Notes under the pieces: generated by a model
Told to the model about the DNA's origin: nothing
Database searches by the model: none
What the model saw: only the letters and a program-made list of their open reading frames with translations
From: Fulvia fulva
Lineage: Eukaryota; Ascomycota; Dothideomycetes; Mycosphaerellales; Mycosphaerellaceae
Direction of reading: 5' to 3'
DNA length: 64,000 nucleotides
Assembly: GCF_020509005.1 (NCBI RefSeq)
Contig: NC_063012.1
Span: 2,852,001 to 2,916,000 of the forward strand
Translations under genes and position numbers: made by a program
In this document: piece after piece, positions 49,101-59,658 of the stretch
How the letters are laid out: every line of letters starts with the position of its first letter
How positions within the stretch are numbered: position 1 is the stretch's first letter

Positions 49101-49458
49101 GAGGGTATAGAGTAGTATAGTAACCTAACTACGAAGCGAACACATCGGCCTCTAGGGGTACCTATTATAGAGGGAGGTTCTAGGATACACGAATACTAGC
49201 TACCCCTACGGCTATCGCTCCTAGAACGTACGGTACGTACTCCTCGTCTATCCGAGGTAGTCGCTAGGAAGGGGGGAGTAGATAGTAAAGGCGAGGAACC
49301 GGACGATTAGGGTACTTCTTAATAACGCTAAGGACCTACGGCGTATTACGAACTAGATACTAGAGAAGGGCTAGCTAGAACAGTACCGCCTAGTAGGAGC
49401 AGTATAGGAAGAGAGGACACGACGTAGCGCGACGAGACCGGCTAGGAGCGGGGGCTAA
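46146..49458 (+). pseudogene. LINE B(+) ORF2: endonuclease, reverse transcriptase, C-terminal domain
   Basis: The endonuclease has VIQELQINPYYKRL and YIVVGDFNIYYPSQ (about 46565-46605). The RT has KKAPGPDRILNELLKK (about 47525), SYRLITLLNTLRKAL, SLDISGAFDYV and catalytic SGFVDDINILAQS (FVDD at 48196-48207, intact). The C-terminal Cys/His cluster is altered (SYPYGYRSQNVRYVLLVYPR versus the intact version at 11653-12186). It ends TAA 49456-49458. The start codon position reads ATA. The minus-strand frame 47220-47429 is an antisense shadow. Confidence 0.9.
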
Positions 49459-49527
49459 CGGGGTAGTGACATAGACTACGTACGTTTAGAGGGAAAGCTA
49501 ATCTAGATAAGGAGTAGTCGGGGGCGG

Positions 49528-49558
49528 GAAGGGTGTTCACCTATTCGGGTTTCCCTTT
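49528..49558 (+). other. LINE 3'-UTR hairpin, LINE B(+) copy
   Basis: GAAGGG and CCCTTT arms as in the unmutated fragment. The loop has one T-to-G difference (ggtgttcac). Confidence 0.68.
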
Positions 49559-49658
49559 ATATATAACAATAGATATATACCTATATAGGCCGGATAGGGT
49601 CCTAGAATAGGGGAATAACAAATCTATCTATCTATCTATCTATCTATTTCTTATTATT

Positions 49659-51250
49659 TATAGCATCCTTATAGGATTTTAGAATTAGGACCTCTTGCTT
49701 ATATATAATAGCTTCTATAGTTACTATAAAGGCCATTTCCTTAACTTCTTCTAGGAATTCGCTATCCTATAGTATTGAACTGTCTACTAATTATATAGCT
49801 ATAAAGAAAGCTTAGTAAAAAGTAGCAAGGTTCTCTAAGAGGTCTATTGCTTCTCCTACTTTAGTAGTTAGTTTAGGCTTAGGGACTATAGATTTTAGGG
49901 CTTTCTATTTCATATTATAGCCCTTAAAATCATAGTCAACCTTTCTCTTTCTAAGGGATGATTTAGGGACCGTTACTTATAACCTAGTAACTTCTATTTC
50001 CTAGGGATCTAGGGAGCTTCTCTTAATTAGCTAATCGATTTTCTGACATTCCCCTACGTTCTCCGGAGGTTAAGGAAGTTATATAAACAGCTTTCTCGGC
50101 TAAGCGACTTTAGGGCTCTCAATTAGCTAATCTATCTCGGGGGTGCTTTAATAGACGCCTAAATAGTAGGTAGATTGCCCTAAGGATACGTTCTTCCTCG
50201 GCCTTCCTAAGGGCTTCCTAGCTAGTACGCTACTTAGTAGATTTAATATTGGAACATTAAGACCTATATCACCTCTAGGCTAGTCCTTAAAGAAGTCTAT
50301 ATATATATATATTGTTTAACAGCTCTTATGTCTAGTTCCTAAAAGAGCTAGGCTTTAGCTATGTTTTAATATACCTAATAAACACTACTTCTTTACCCCT
50401 ATTTATTAGCTTGTTACTTCTTACCTATTAAGGTTAGGATCTTATGTCTATATAGACAACAGCTTTGCATCCCTAAGCTTTCAAATAGTTAATAGTCGGT
50501 TTGATACTATCAAAAGCCTTATCTAGTAAAACCTTGAACCTATCGTAATCTAGGCTATTTAGTAGTTTGTTCCTTATATAAGTTTAGGCCTCTAGTGCTT
50601 TAGGCCAAAATTTAACCGGCATTTTAGCCTCTTTAAGCATTGCCCTTATAGAGTCCTCTAAGGTTTATATTGACCTCTTAACTAGTCCATTCTATAGAGA
50701 GTTGTATACCCTAGTCGGCTCGAGCATAATCCCTAAATCCTTCTCCTACTACTTTACTAATACAATAAGTTCTTTTATATTGTCAAGCCTTACTACTTTT
50801 AGCTACGCTAATGATTTCCTCTCTACTTTGATCTTCTAGTTCTAGAGAGTAACTAGAGCATCTTCTCTTTTCCTAAGAGGAAAGGTCCACTTCTTCCTAG
50901 AGAAGTTATTAACAATCTTAAGCTCGTATTTGAATCCTAGTCTTAAGATTAGTAGTAGGCTATATATATCAATAGATATAAGGGCAAGTCTTTTAGGTCT
51001 TCTCTCTATAACTTTGCCTTTATACTTCTTCATCTTTGCTATTAAACATACTCTATACTAGTAAAAGCTATCCTTAGGGATAGGAATAGGTTCTTTTAAG
51101 TCTATTACCTTATAAAGATTCTAGAGCAAATTCTTCCTAAAGTGTATAAATCTTCTATACTAAAGCTCCTACTACTTTAGATCGGTCTCTAATTAAGTAG
51201 TCATAAAGGCATTCTCTATTAGTAGTGTATATAATAAGTAATGTGCCCGT
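49659..51250 (-). pseudogene. copia integrase and start of RT
   Basis: The minus-strand integrase core contains KRLALISIDIYSLL, KIVNNFSRKKWTF, YNSLQNGLVKRSIQTLEDSI and ARAMLKEAKMPVKFWPKAL-like sequence (50550-51030). This is the rve fold of copia elements, with DNFSR altered to NNFSR by a TpG-to-TpA change. The open piece 50842-51033 is genuine and sits within it. The zinc-binding HHCC part upstream (51040-51250) is degraded. RT starts after about 50000 and is split by LINE B(+). Confidence 0.85.
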
Positions 51251-53170
51251 TCTTATAGGAGAGGAGAAACCTCATTAATAAATAGAACCCCCCTAAGGAG
51301 CTTTGTCTAGACAACAGTCTTACTAGAGGGGGAAACAAGAGAAAATGATAGAGGTTAAACACTAAACTGCTTACTAAACTAGTTCTATAAAACCAGGTTT
51401 ACTCCTAGCTTAGGTATAAGTAGGATATCTTCTAGAACAACTTTTCTGCTAGCTCTCCTACTCATCTCTACATTCCTAATATAAGTGGCTAATAAAAACC
51501 TACCTCCTACTTTGATCTATTTCTTCCTTATTAAGGGAGTTATAGATCTAAAGAGGCAGCTTTAGTCAGTTATATAGGATAAAGTATAGGAGTTAAGTAA
51601 CGACTCTGATAAGGGGAACTTGCCTTAGACTTCTATAGTTAAGTAAGCCACTTTATTATACTCATTATCATTAGACATTGTCTCTAGGGATGAGCTATAT
51701 AAGTTACGTAACTCTAAGGCGGAAAAACCTTTTCTAGTCTTCTTTGCTTTAGAGGTATAAGACTAGGCCTAGTTCTTCTAGAGTAACAGTATATTAGAGC
51801 TGAGTTTCTTCACTATTTTCTTAAGTTCTTCTATAGAGGACTTCTCTCTTAGTGTCCTCCTTGAAGTGGGTAGTAGAGTTCTCTTCTTCTTAACATGTGT
51901 TATATTCTAGGAAGATAGTAGTTAGGAATAAGATCTAAGGACCTTTCTTGCCTTAGGTAGACTAGGGCAGTCCTTGATCAGATGATCCTTCTTATAGAGA
52001 AGGTAGGAGAGTAGTCTTACTAGACCTAAGGGCTTGACCTAGATAGCTACTATACTATACTTATCCTTAGAGGGATCTAACCTAGCTTCTTAAGCTTTAA
52101 GGATCTTTAAGGTCCTTTTATAGTCTATCTTTAGCTAAGCCATAATAGTATCTCTAGCTATATAGTAGTTAGGTAGTAGTGAGCTTAAGAGCTAGGTCAT
52201 CCTTATATTAGCTTTCCTATAATACTAACCCTCTAGGTCAATATTAGTAATCCTTTTTCTAAGAGAAACTAGGTGTGTCTATACAGATCTAATAGTGAAC
52301 TCTTTACTTATCTTAAAGGTCAGAAATTGCTTTATAAGCTTATATATATAGGTTAGTAGCACCTGGCTATACTTGTTCTAGAGATACACCTACTTCTTAG
52401 TAGCTCTTCTAGATTTATATAAGCCCTTAAGCTTAGATTCATCTTCTTCTATAATCCTACTAAGGATACTAAAGTTGCACACTATATTATATCTTGTCTA
52501 TATTAGCGTATTAAGGATCTCTTTAGTTATAGCCTCTTCTTAGAGTTTTAGAGTCTTGCCCTTGATGTTGTTAAAAGACACTTCTATTAGGTTATCAATT
52601 ACAAAGAATGCTAATTGGCTCTCTATCTTATATCTCTAAAGGTTAAACTATCTCTTCTAATTGTCCCTCCTAAGAATTAGGATTTTGCCTCCCTTCTCCT
52701 CTGTCTTCTCTTAGTATAAATCTATAATAAATTGGATATAATGAAACAAGGTATATATGTTCCAAAGTAGTGGCTCAGATCCTACTAAGGCTTCTAGTAT
52801 AGAATAGGAAAGTTCGTAGGTATAGATACTAAGGCCTACTTAGTAAAGTAAAGAAGGAGCGGTATAAGGTCTCGGGGCTAGGACATAGGTCTGTCTCTCC
52901 TAGTAGAGCTTCAAATGACTTACTTAAAGTCCTTCTTAATAGTATCTCGATACAGTTCTACCTATAGAGTATCTTTAAGGTATTGGCTTTAAGTAAGCCG
53001 TATAGAGTCCTTGTCTAGATTACCTATTACTTAGTATCGAACTAAGCTCCTTAATAGGATAGACGGGGTAGACTTCTAATTCCTAGATGTTTTCTGCTAC
53101 GATAGTAAGGGATATAAGTAACCTATACTAATATAGGTTACTCTTATTCCTATATAAACCCGGGCTTATA
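51250..53170 (-). pseudogene. copia gag and protease region
   Basis: Position and order place Gag and protease here. Near 51965-52010 the minus-strand frame reads YKKDHLIKDCP, the HX4C half of a CCHC knuckle whose first Cys residues are lost. The upstream helical Gag region (52100-52950) is recognisable only by continuity. Multiple stops occur. Confidence 0.6.
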
Positions 53171-53325
53171 ACCTATTAAATAGGTACGGGTAGATAGTAG
53201 CGGAGTAGAGTAAGAGATCAATCTTTAACTGACTAATAGCACGAGTATATAGATAGATAGATTTGTCATTCCCCTATTCTAGGACCCTATCCGGCCTATA
53301 TAGGTATATATCTATTGTTATATAT

Positions 53326-53356
53326 AAAGGGAAACCCGAATAGGTGAACACCCTTC
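53326..53356 (-). other. LINE 3'-UTR hairpin, LINE B(-) copy
   Basis: AAAGGG and CCCTTC arms on the plus strand, i.e. the reverse complement of the LINE B hairpin with the pairing preserved. Confidence 0.68.
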
Positions 53357-53399
53357 CCGCCCCCGACTACTCCTTATCTAGATTAGCTTTCCCTCTAAA

Positions 53400-56300
53400 C
53401 GTACGTAGTCTATGTCACTACCCCGTTAGCCCCCGCTTCTAGCCGGTCTCGTCGCGCTACGTCGTGTCCTCTCTTCCTATACTGCTCCTACTAGGCGGTA
53501 CTGTTCTAGCTAGCCCTTCTCTAGTATCTAGTTCGTAATACGCCGTAGGTCCTTAGCGTTATTAAGAAGTACCCTAATCGTCCGGTTCCTCGCCTTTACT
53601 ATCTACTCCCCCCTTCCTAGCGACTACCTCGGATAGACGAGGAGTACGTACCGTACGTTCTAGGAGCGATAGCCGTAGGGGTAGCTAGTATTCGTGTATC
53701 CTAGAACCTCCCTCTATAATAGGTACCCCTAGAGGCCGATGTGTTCGCTTCGTAGTTAGGTTACTATACTACTCTATACCCTCGTAAGGCGGTAGTAGAT
53801 AAGCTTCGGGGGGTGCTTAACCGCGGATTTTATAGCTAACTATTCCTTAGGTTGTCCCGCTAGCTAAGGGCGTCTACTATACCCTACAACCTAGTTATTC
53901 TACCTCTCTTTCTATAGTTACTCTATAAACGATTTCTTACCTTCCTATTATATTACTAGCTATTCGTCCCTTGCCCGGTAGTTCGGCTCGTTTCCGGGTC
54001 GAATGCCCTTATACGCTATTACTAATTCGCGGGCCCTTACGACTGTACTAGCAATGACCTTCTATACTAGGTACTATGCCGACTTGCCTAAGTAGGAGGT
54101 CCGTAGTCCCTAGATATATAGGTCGATCGGCGGTATAGCGGTCTCGTACTTAAGTATCCTCGTTAGTGTCGACTTATATACCCCGGTGACCTTCCTTAGG
54201 TATTAGTTTTAGATCTTCGCTAGCGGCGCGACGAGTCCCTTCGATAGGTAGGCCCTCTCGCCTAAGGACTATACTTAGCTACTATAGGTAAGGACTGGCC
54301 GTATAATAGCCGTATATAGAAGTCGTAACTACCGGAAGTCCGCCCCCTATATAGACGTAGTGAGCCTCTAGTATAATGCTATATTCTGTTTAGCTTTCCG
54401 TAATATTGCCTATACGTACTTCCTCTACCGTAGCGCCGGGTCTACCTATAGTCCGAGGATCCTAAGCTGATTTGCCGGGTTAGTCGTGTGCCCCTACATC
54501 TAGATAGAAGCTTATATATTATAGAACCGTGGCCGGCGCGTAAAGTGTATTAGATTGTACTTTTCTAGGGCAAACCGAGCCCCGTGCCTCCTAGCCTAGT
54601 CCTCGTAGATCTTGTACTTCTCTTCTAGTAGCCTATAGTTCTCCTTAGTCGAGGAAGACTACGCTAGGATGTTTATATCGTCTACGAAGCCGCTCGTAGC
54701 GGTGTTCTAGGATTCTAGGGCTAGGAGTAGCGTCGCTATAAAGAAGAGGAATAGAATAGGTACTAGCGTTAAGCCTTACGTAATTCTAGTATAGACTACT
54801 TGAAATAGGCTTTTATACTAGCCGACTAGGATCGACGTACTACGGTTTTAGAGGTAGGACCGTACGAAGTTAATAAGCTACTTAGGGAGTCCTTTCGACC
54901 TTAGGATATAGAGTAGCCGCGGGTATAACACGTAGTCGAAGGCTCCCGATATGTCTAGACTAAGTAAGGATACTACCTTATCCCTATTCTTATACTAGAT
55001 AGCCCTTACCTAAGAGGTAATAAGTTCTATCGCGGATAGCGTCGATCGCTATAGGCGCGTACCTATCTAGGTGTCCGGGAGTAGGGAGTATTCCTCTACC
55101 GCCTCGGAGAGTCTCGTTATAACTAGCTTCTTAAGCGCCTTCCTAAGAGTGTTAAGGAGCGTAATTAGGCGGTACGACTTTACCTACGTATAGTCTTCCT
55201 TTTACGGCTTACGTAGGACTACTATCGTCGATTATTTAAATACTATTAGGTAGTATCCGGTCTATAGGTAGGCTTTAAAGATCGCTCCGACTACTAGGGC
55301 TAGTTAATCTCTATACTTCTTTAGTAGCTCGTTTAGGATCCTATCCGGCCCCGGAGCTTTCTTCGCCGGTAACTTCCTAAGTATAGCGGCAACTTCTCCC
55401 TCGGACACCTCCTATTAGACCGCGATACTAGGGGCTAGGGGAGTAGAGCTGTTTATGTCGCTTAGATTAGCCTCGACTAGGGGCGGGAAGAACTTGCTAG
55501 CTAGTAGACGCGCCTTAGCCTCGGGGTCGCTAACCGGGCTACTAGGCGATTATAGCGCTAGGATAGAGAAGGAGGGGCCCTATATAGGGTCCTGTCGGGC
55601 CCATTTCGCTAGCTTCTACACCCTCTCTAGCTTGCCGGCGATTTCTTCTACTATAGCCCTCTAGCCGACTGCTTTCTCCCTTCGTATTATAGCTTTCTTC
55701 TATTAGTATGCCTCCCTATATACGTTCTAGGCCTCCTCGCTATAGCTACTCGTCTATACCCGGCGGGCTCTCCTTGCTTCTCTTACTACCGTAGTGTACT
55801 CCGGCGTCTAGTATAGTTTGGACTATATCGTTAGTTAGGTAAGCGGAACGTAAAGTGAGGTCGCTTTTCTTATTTCGTCTATTAACCCCTAGACTACTTC
55901 GTCTATCTCGTCTTTACTATTATATTGCTACTACGCGATCTAGACTAGCCTCTTAGAGTTATCGAGGTACGCCTAGATATTAGCCTAGTAGGCCTTTCCC
56001 TAGTTTAGCTTAGGGGTTCCCGCTAGTATACGTTATATCTATATCGTAATAGAGGTCCTGACTAGTATATAGTCTAACGACGCCTCGAGTTTATGTTCGA
56101 TCCTATAGTAGGTTACCGTATAGTAGTAGCTATCTAAGATCTAGGAGAGGTCGATCGTACCTTAGTCCCCCTCTCTTCTAGGTGCCTAGGTCCTTTAGGG
56201 TATTAAGGGCAATTACGTTACTTACTATCAAGTCGAGTACTTCGTCGGCTATAGGGTACGGCTACATAAGGCTTTCCTAGGAAGGGTGGTATATATTAAA

Positions 56301-56755
56301 GTCTCCTACTACGATGTAGCACCCTTGTCTCTTAAGCGTACTGTCTAGGTATCTATAGACCCTAAGGTCGTAGCTAGACCTCGAGGCTAGCGGTTATATA
56401 TATAGGTTGTGTATCTAGGTACTATCTACGTAGAGGGAGGTAATATCGCCCCCGCCTTCTTCGTCTACGTAGTATACTACCTCCTAGTCGGATTCTAGTA
56501 TGTCGTTACTGATATAGAAGTACGTACGGGGTCTACCGTCGCCTCGTAGGCATATCGTATAGCCTAGTGACTTATAGGTCGTTAGTCTCTTATAGTACGG
56601 GTTAATCTATAGCTCCTAGATTACTAGGACGTAGTAGACGTACGGGTCCGCCTCGTATAGGAAATGGTTCTAGACTATATCCTTGCTATAGTTGACGTTA
56701 TACTAGATAATACTAAGCGTGTCGAGGCTAGTTATCGGTATCGACAATCATTTCC
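53400..56755 (-). pseudogene. LINE B(-) ORF2: endonuclease and reverse transcriptase
   Basis: Reverse-complement homologue of 46146-49458 along its entire length. The catalytic FVDD codons lie near 54685-54700 (ctcgtctacgaagcc reading out as GFVDD). RIP stops occur throughout, partly at other sites than in the plus-strand copy, so the copies were mutated independently. Confidence 0.88.
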
Positions 56756-58080
56756 TCTATATCGTCCTATGTCCTACTACCTTATACGTCCTAGTCTACG
56801 CCTATCGGCTATATACTAAAGGGGAGCCGGGCCTAGTTAGATTCCCTCGCCGTAGCTAGTAGAGTACGTAGCCTCCCGTACGCCCTAGGTTACGTATCCT
56901 TTATATCGTTCTCGGCCCTAGGGCGCTTATATCCGACCGCCGCTAGCTAGTTCCGGTAAAGGCTAGCCTTACGGTCGCTATAGAATCTTAGGGCGACGGT
57001 TCTGTTTGTGATTGCCTTGTTTTTCGCTAGTTTCCGCTATAGGCATTCCGTACTATACGATAGGTAGTGCCCCGGACAGTTCGCGTACTATCTCGTAGCC
57101 GATATATAGTCCCTAGATATATAGTCTCCTATATAGTTCGAGTAGGCCTACTTGTTTGTACCCGTATAGGTTTGGTATCTATACTGTTAGCATTTGAAGT
57201 ATTAGAGGATACGAAAGGATAAGGAGTACTTTTCTACTATCTTAAGGCTATATTACTAGATTAGGCCTTGTTCTATCGCTAGATCCGCCGCTTTTACGTC
57301 TTATAGCTATACTATTAGCGCCGAGGCCTTCTTGCCTTCTAGCCATTTCCTATAGAGCCAAGTCGCCTTCTAGATTAGAGAGTTAAGAGTGACCGGGTTA
57401 TCCTCTTAGAGAGTACGTAGGTGACCTTAGTTAGTTAGGTCGAACTCCTTAGGTATGTTATAGACTAGGATCGTAAATTGCTTCGTTAAGACCTTCGCTA
57501 ATACCGTAACCTTAGATGCCTACTATAGCTATACCTCTAGGTGCCTCCTAGTAGTAGTAGAGCTAGTATAGATCTATAGAGTACCGTTAGACTATTAGTT
57601 CACTACGACCACCCCTAGTTAGTTAGTTCGTTAGGTAAGCTCCTTGTTCGATAGCTTCGTAACTTCGGCCTAGTCTTCCTTTACTATAATACGGATCGTA
57701 ACTATATCGTACGTTAGGCGGGGGCCTAGTATCGATGCCGCGACCGATACCTAGCTATAGGGGTATTAATTCCGGGTAGCCTTACTAATCGCCTAAGACG
57801 TCGTCCTTATTTCTTATTACCCTCGGTAATACGATAGTATAAGCGCCGTATAAAGCTAGGTGATCATTACCTATAGAGACCGGTATAGGAGCTAATCGTT
57901 AGTTTCTATACTTTTTACGTCCTCTATAAGTTGCTACTAGTTGTTCTAGGGGAGCTTTGCCTATAGAGCCGTAGGCGCCGTTAGTACCGTAGCCTAGGCT
58001 ACTATTGCCTAGGAGTTGCCTAATGTAGCTAGGCACCTCCGCGGCGTTTAGAGCTAAAGAAATAGGGTGAAGAGAACTTT
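56756..58080 (-). pseudogene. LINE B(-) ORF1: zinc-knuckle protein
   Basis: Reverse-complement homologue of 44830-46145. The knuckle region lies near 57050-57220. Stops are frequent. Confidence 0.7.
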
Positions 58081-58452
58081 AAGCTATCTAGATTAAATAA
58101 GGTAGAACTCCCTTAATTCTAGGGGCAGTGGCCTACTTTATAGATCATTAGAATGGCCTTGATAAGAGCTTTCTAATGTGTCGTGTTTTGGCGTAGAGAT
58201 CGATAATTCCCTTAGGTGTAGCTTACTTCTCTTAATATTAAAGACCTATCTTAATGTAACTAGATTTACTCCTTTTAGCACGAGTATATAGTGATATATT
58301 AGGAACCAATGTGTTAATTATATTAGATGTCTATATAAGATAAAGGGGAGAGAAGATATCTCTCTATAAGCTAAGTTATCGTAGATACCCTAGGCTATTA
58401 GATCACTTCCTAATTGTTAACTCCCTTTAAGATGCTACATCTTAATAGTTAC

Positions 58453-59474
58453 TAGACATCCTAGAAGTAGGAGGAGGAGCTTTTATAACATATATAAGAC
58501 GAAAGGGTACTTAAGTCTACCTTATATATATCTAAGAAAAGGATAAACTACTAGGATCGAAGCAAAGTACCGGTTCTCTATACTTATACGCGATATCAAC
58601 CGCTTAGCTAAGCTTATACTCTATATAGCGTATAATAGGCAATTATAGTATAGTAGTAGACGATAAGACTACGTAACGACTAGACGCTCGAGCCGTAGCC
58701 TTTATACTAGTAGTAGAAAGATCCGGGCTCTCGTTACGGGCGCATAAAATATACGCATAAGTAGATATTAACGGGTTCTACAAATCGCTTAATAAGGACA
58801 ACATTATAGACCCGGTAGATCACCTACTACTCGAGTACGGTAAGTACGCCCGAACCTTCTCGGCTTAGGCGGTATATAAGCTACTACTATACCGACTAGG
58901 TATCTATTATAAGATTAACCTTAAGGAAAGAAGCAAGCTACCTTTTAAGTATCTATTCCGTATATCGCCTTAGGAGGATAAAGTGATCAAGCTTTAGACG
59001 GATAGCTACCTAGCCGACTAGAAGATTCGAAGGTACGTAGGGCGAGCGGATATAGCTTCGCCCGTACTTATAGTACGTAAGCCTAGTAGTAGACTGCGGG
59101 TATACGTAGACTATCGCGGCCTAAACGCTATTACGTTAAAGTCTAGATACCCTGTCCCCTTAATATAAGACACGCTTAATAGGATAGCGGGTAAGAAGTA
59201 GTTTACGAAGCTCGATATAACCGCCGCCTTTAATCGTATCCGTATTACGGAGGGTTATAAATAGAAGACCGTATTCACTACTAGATATAGACAGTTCGAG
59301 TGCTTAGTAATGCCGTTTAGATTATATAATACGCTAGGTACATTTCAGTCTTATATTAACGACACTCTTCGCGAGTTCCTAGATAATTTCTACTCTATAT
59401 ACTTAGACGGTATTCTTATCTTTAGCGACACCCTAGAAGAGTATATAGAATATAAAAAGAAGGTCCTTTAGAAG
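58453..59474 (+). pseudogene. gypsy family 3 reverse transcriptase (right part, truncated)
   Basis: After the copia element the gypsy frame resumes and reaches RT at about 58990. It reads [56 protein letters not shown] and YLDGILIFSDTLEE (catalytic block at 59400-59411). The second catalytic Asp is Gly (GAC to GGT), which RIP does not explain. The frame stops near 59474, where gypsy family 4 begins, so RNase H and integrase are not present here. Confidence 0.85.
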
Positions 59475-59658
59475 TATAAGGGCGCGCGTACGGTAGGGTC
59501 TAAATAAGAGAGTTATTGTTCTATAAAGCTACGAAAGAGGAGCGCGAGGCGCGGCGAAGTTATAAAGTAAAGCTAAGCCGCGCTAACTCGATACGGAAGG
59601 TCCGCGGTTCACCTAGGCCGACGTAGCTATAGTGAGGGGTCGCGGGCTACCCGTAATA
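59475..59658 (-). repeat. 3' LTR of gypsy family 4 (about 184 bp)
   Basis: On the minus strand it starts TATTACGGGTAGCCC directly after the polypurine tract (aagagggggggtac) and ends ...GCGCGCCCTTATA, which fits altered TG...CA ends. The left boundary is where the gypsy family 3 RT frame stops. The 5' LTR is outside the window, so the boundary is inferred. Confidence 0.6.

Larger units (their letters stand above)
44643..49643 (+). mobile_element. LINE B, plus-strand full-length copy in copia RT
   Basis: It is flanked by a 15-bp imperfect duplication ctatttcttrttatt (44628-44642 and 49644-49658, one G/A difference). Homology to the minus-strand LINE B starts at 44693, so the first 50 bp (44643-44692) are private to this copy. 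Order: 5' UTR, ORF1 (about 44830-46145), ORF2 (about 46146-49458), hairpin 49528-49558, (TCTA)n tail at 49622-49647. Strongly RIP-mutated. Confidence 0.94.
53253..58275 (-). mobile_element. LINE B, minus-strand full-length copy in copia LTR, with chimeric 5' end
   Basis: A 16-bp target duplication (53237-53252 and 58276-58291) bounds it. Element order is reversed: (TATC)n tail at 53250-53263, hairpin 53326-53356, ORF2 to about 56755, ORF1 to about 58080, 5' UTR to 58189. Beyond the shared LINE B 5' end it carries 86 extra bases (58190-58275). The last 50 of these (58226-58275), plus 3 bases of the target duplication, copy the copia RT region 44497-44549. Shadow ORF at 55455-55664. Confidence 0.93.
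42771..58447 (-). mobile_element. Ty1/copia retrotransposon carrying two LINE B insertions
   Basis: It is bounded by 235-bp LTRs and a perfect 5-bp target duplication GTTAC (42766-42770 and 58448-58452). Minus-strand order is 5' LTR, gag, integrase, RT, RNase H, 3' LTR, i.e. the copia order with integrase before RT. Without the LINE insertions (44643-49643 and 53253-58275, plus duplications) it is about 5.6 kb. It is more AT-rich and somewhat less CpA-depleted than its neighbours. Confidence 0.94.
53174..58447 (-). repeat. 5' LTR of copia, split by LINE B(-)
   Basis: The two parts, 53174-53252 (79 bp) and 58292-58447 (156 bp), add up to 235 bp, exactly the 3' LTR length. The 16-bp duplication tagcacgagtatatag (53237-53252 and 58276-58291) flanks the LINE. 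Just inside the LTR the minus strand reads ggttataagcccggg, a possible tRNA primer site. Confidence 0.93.
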
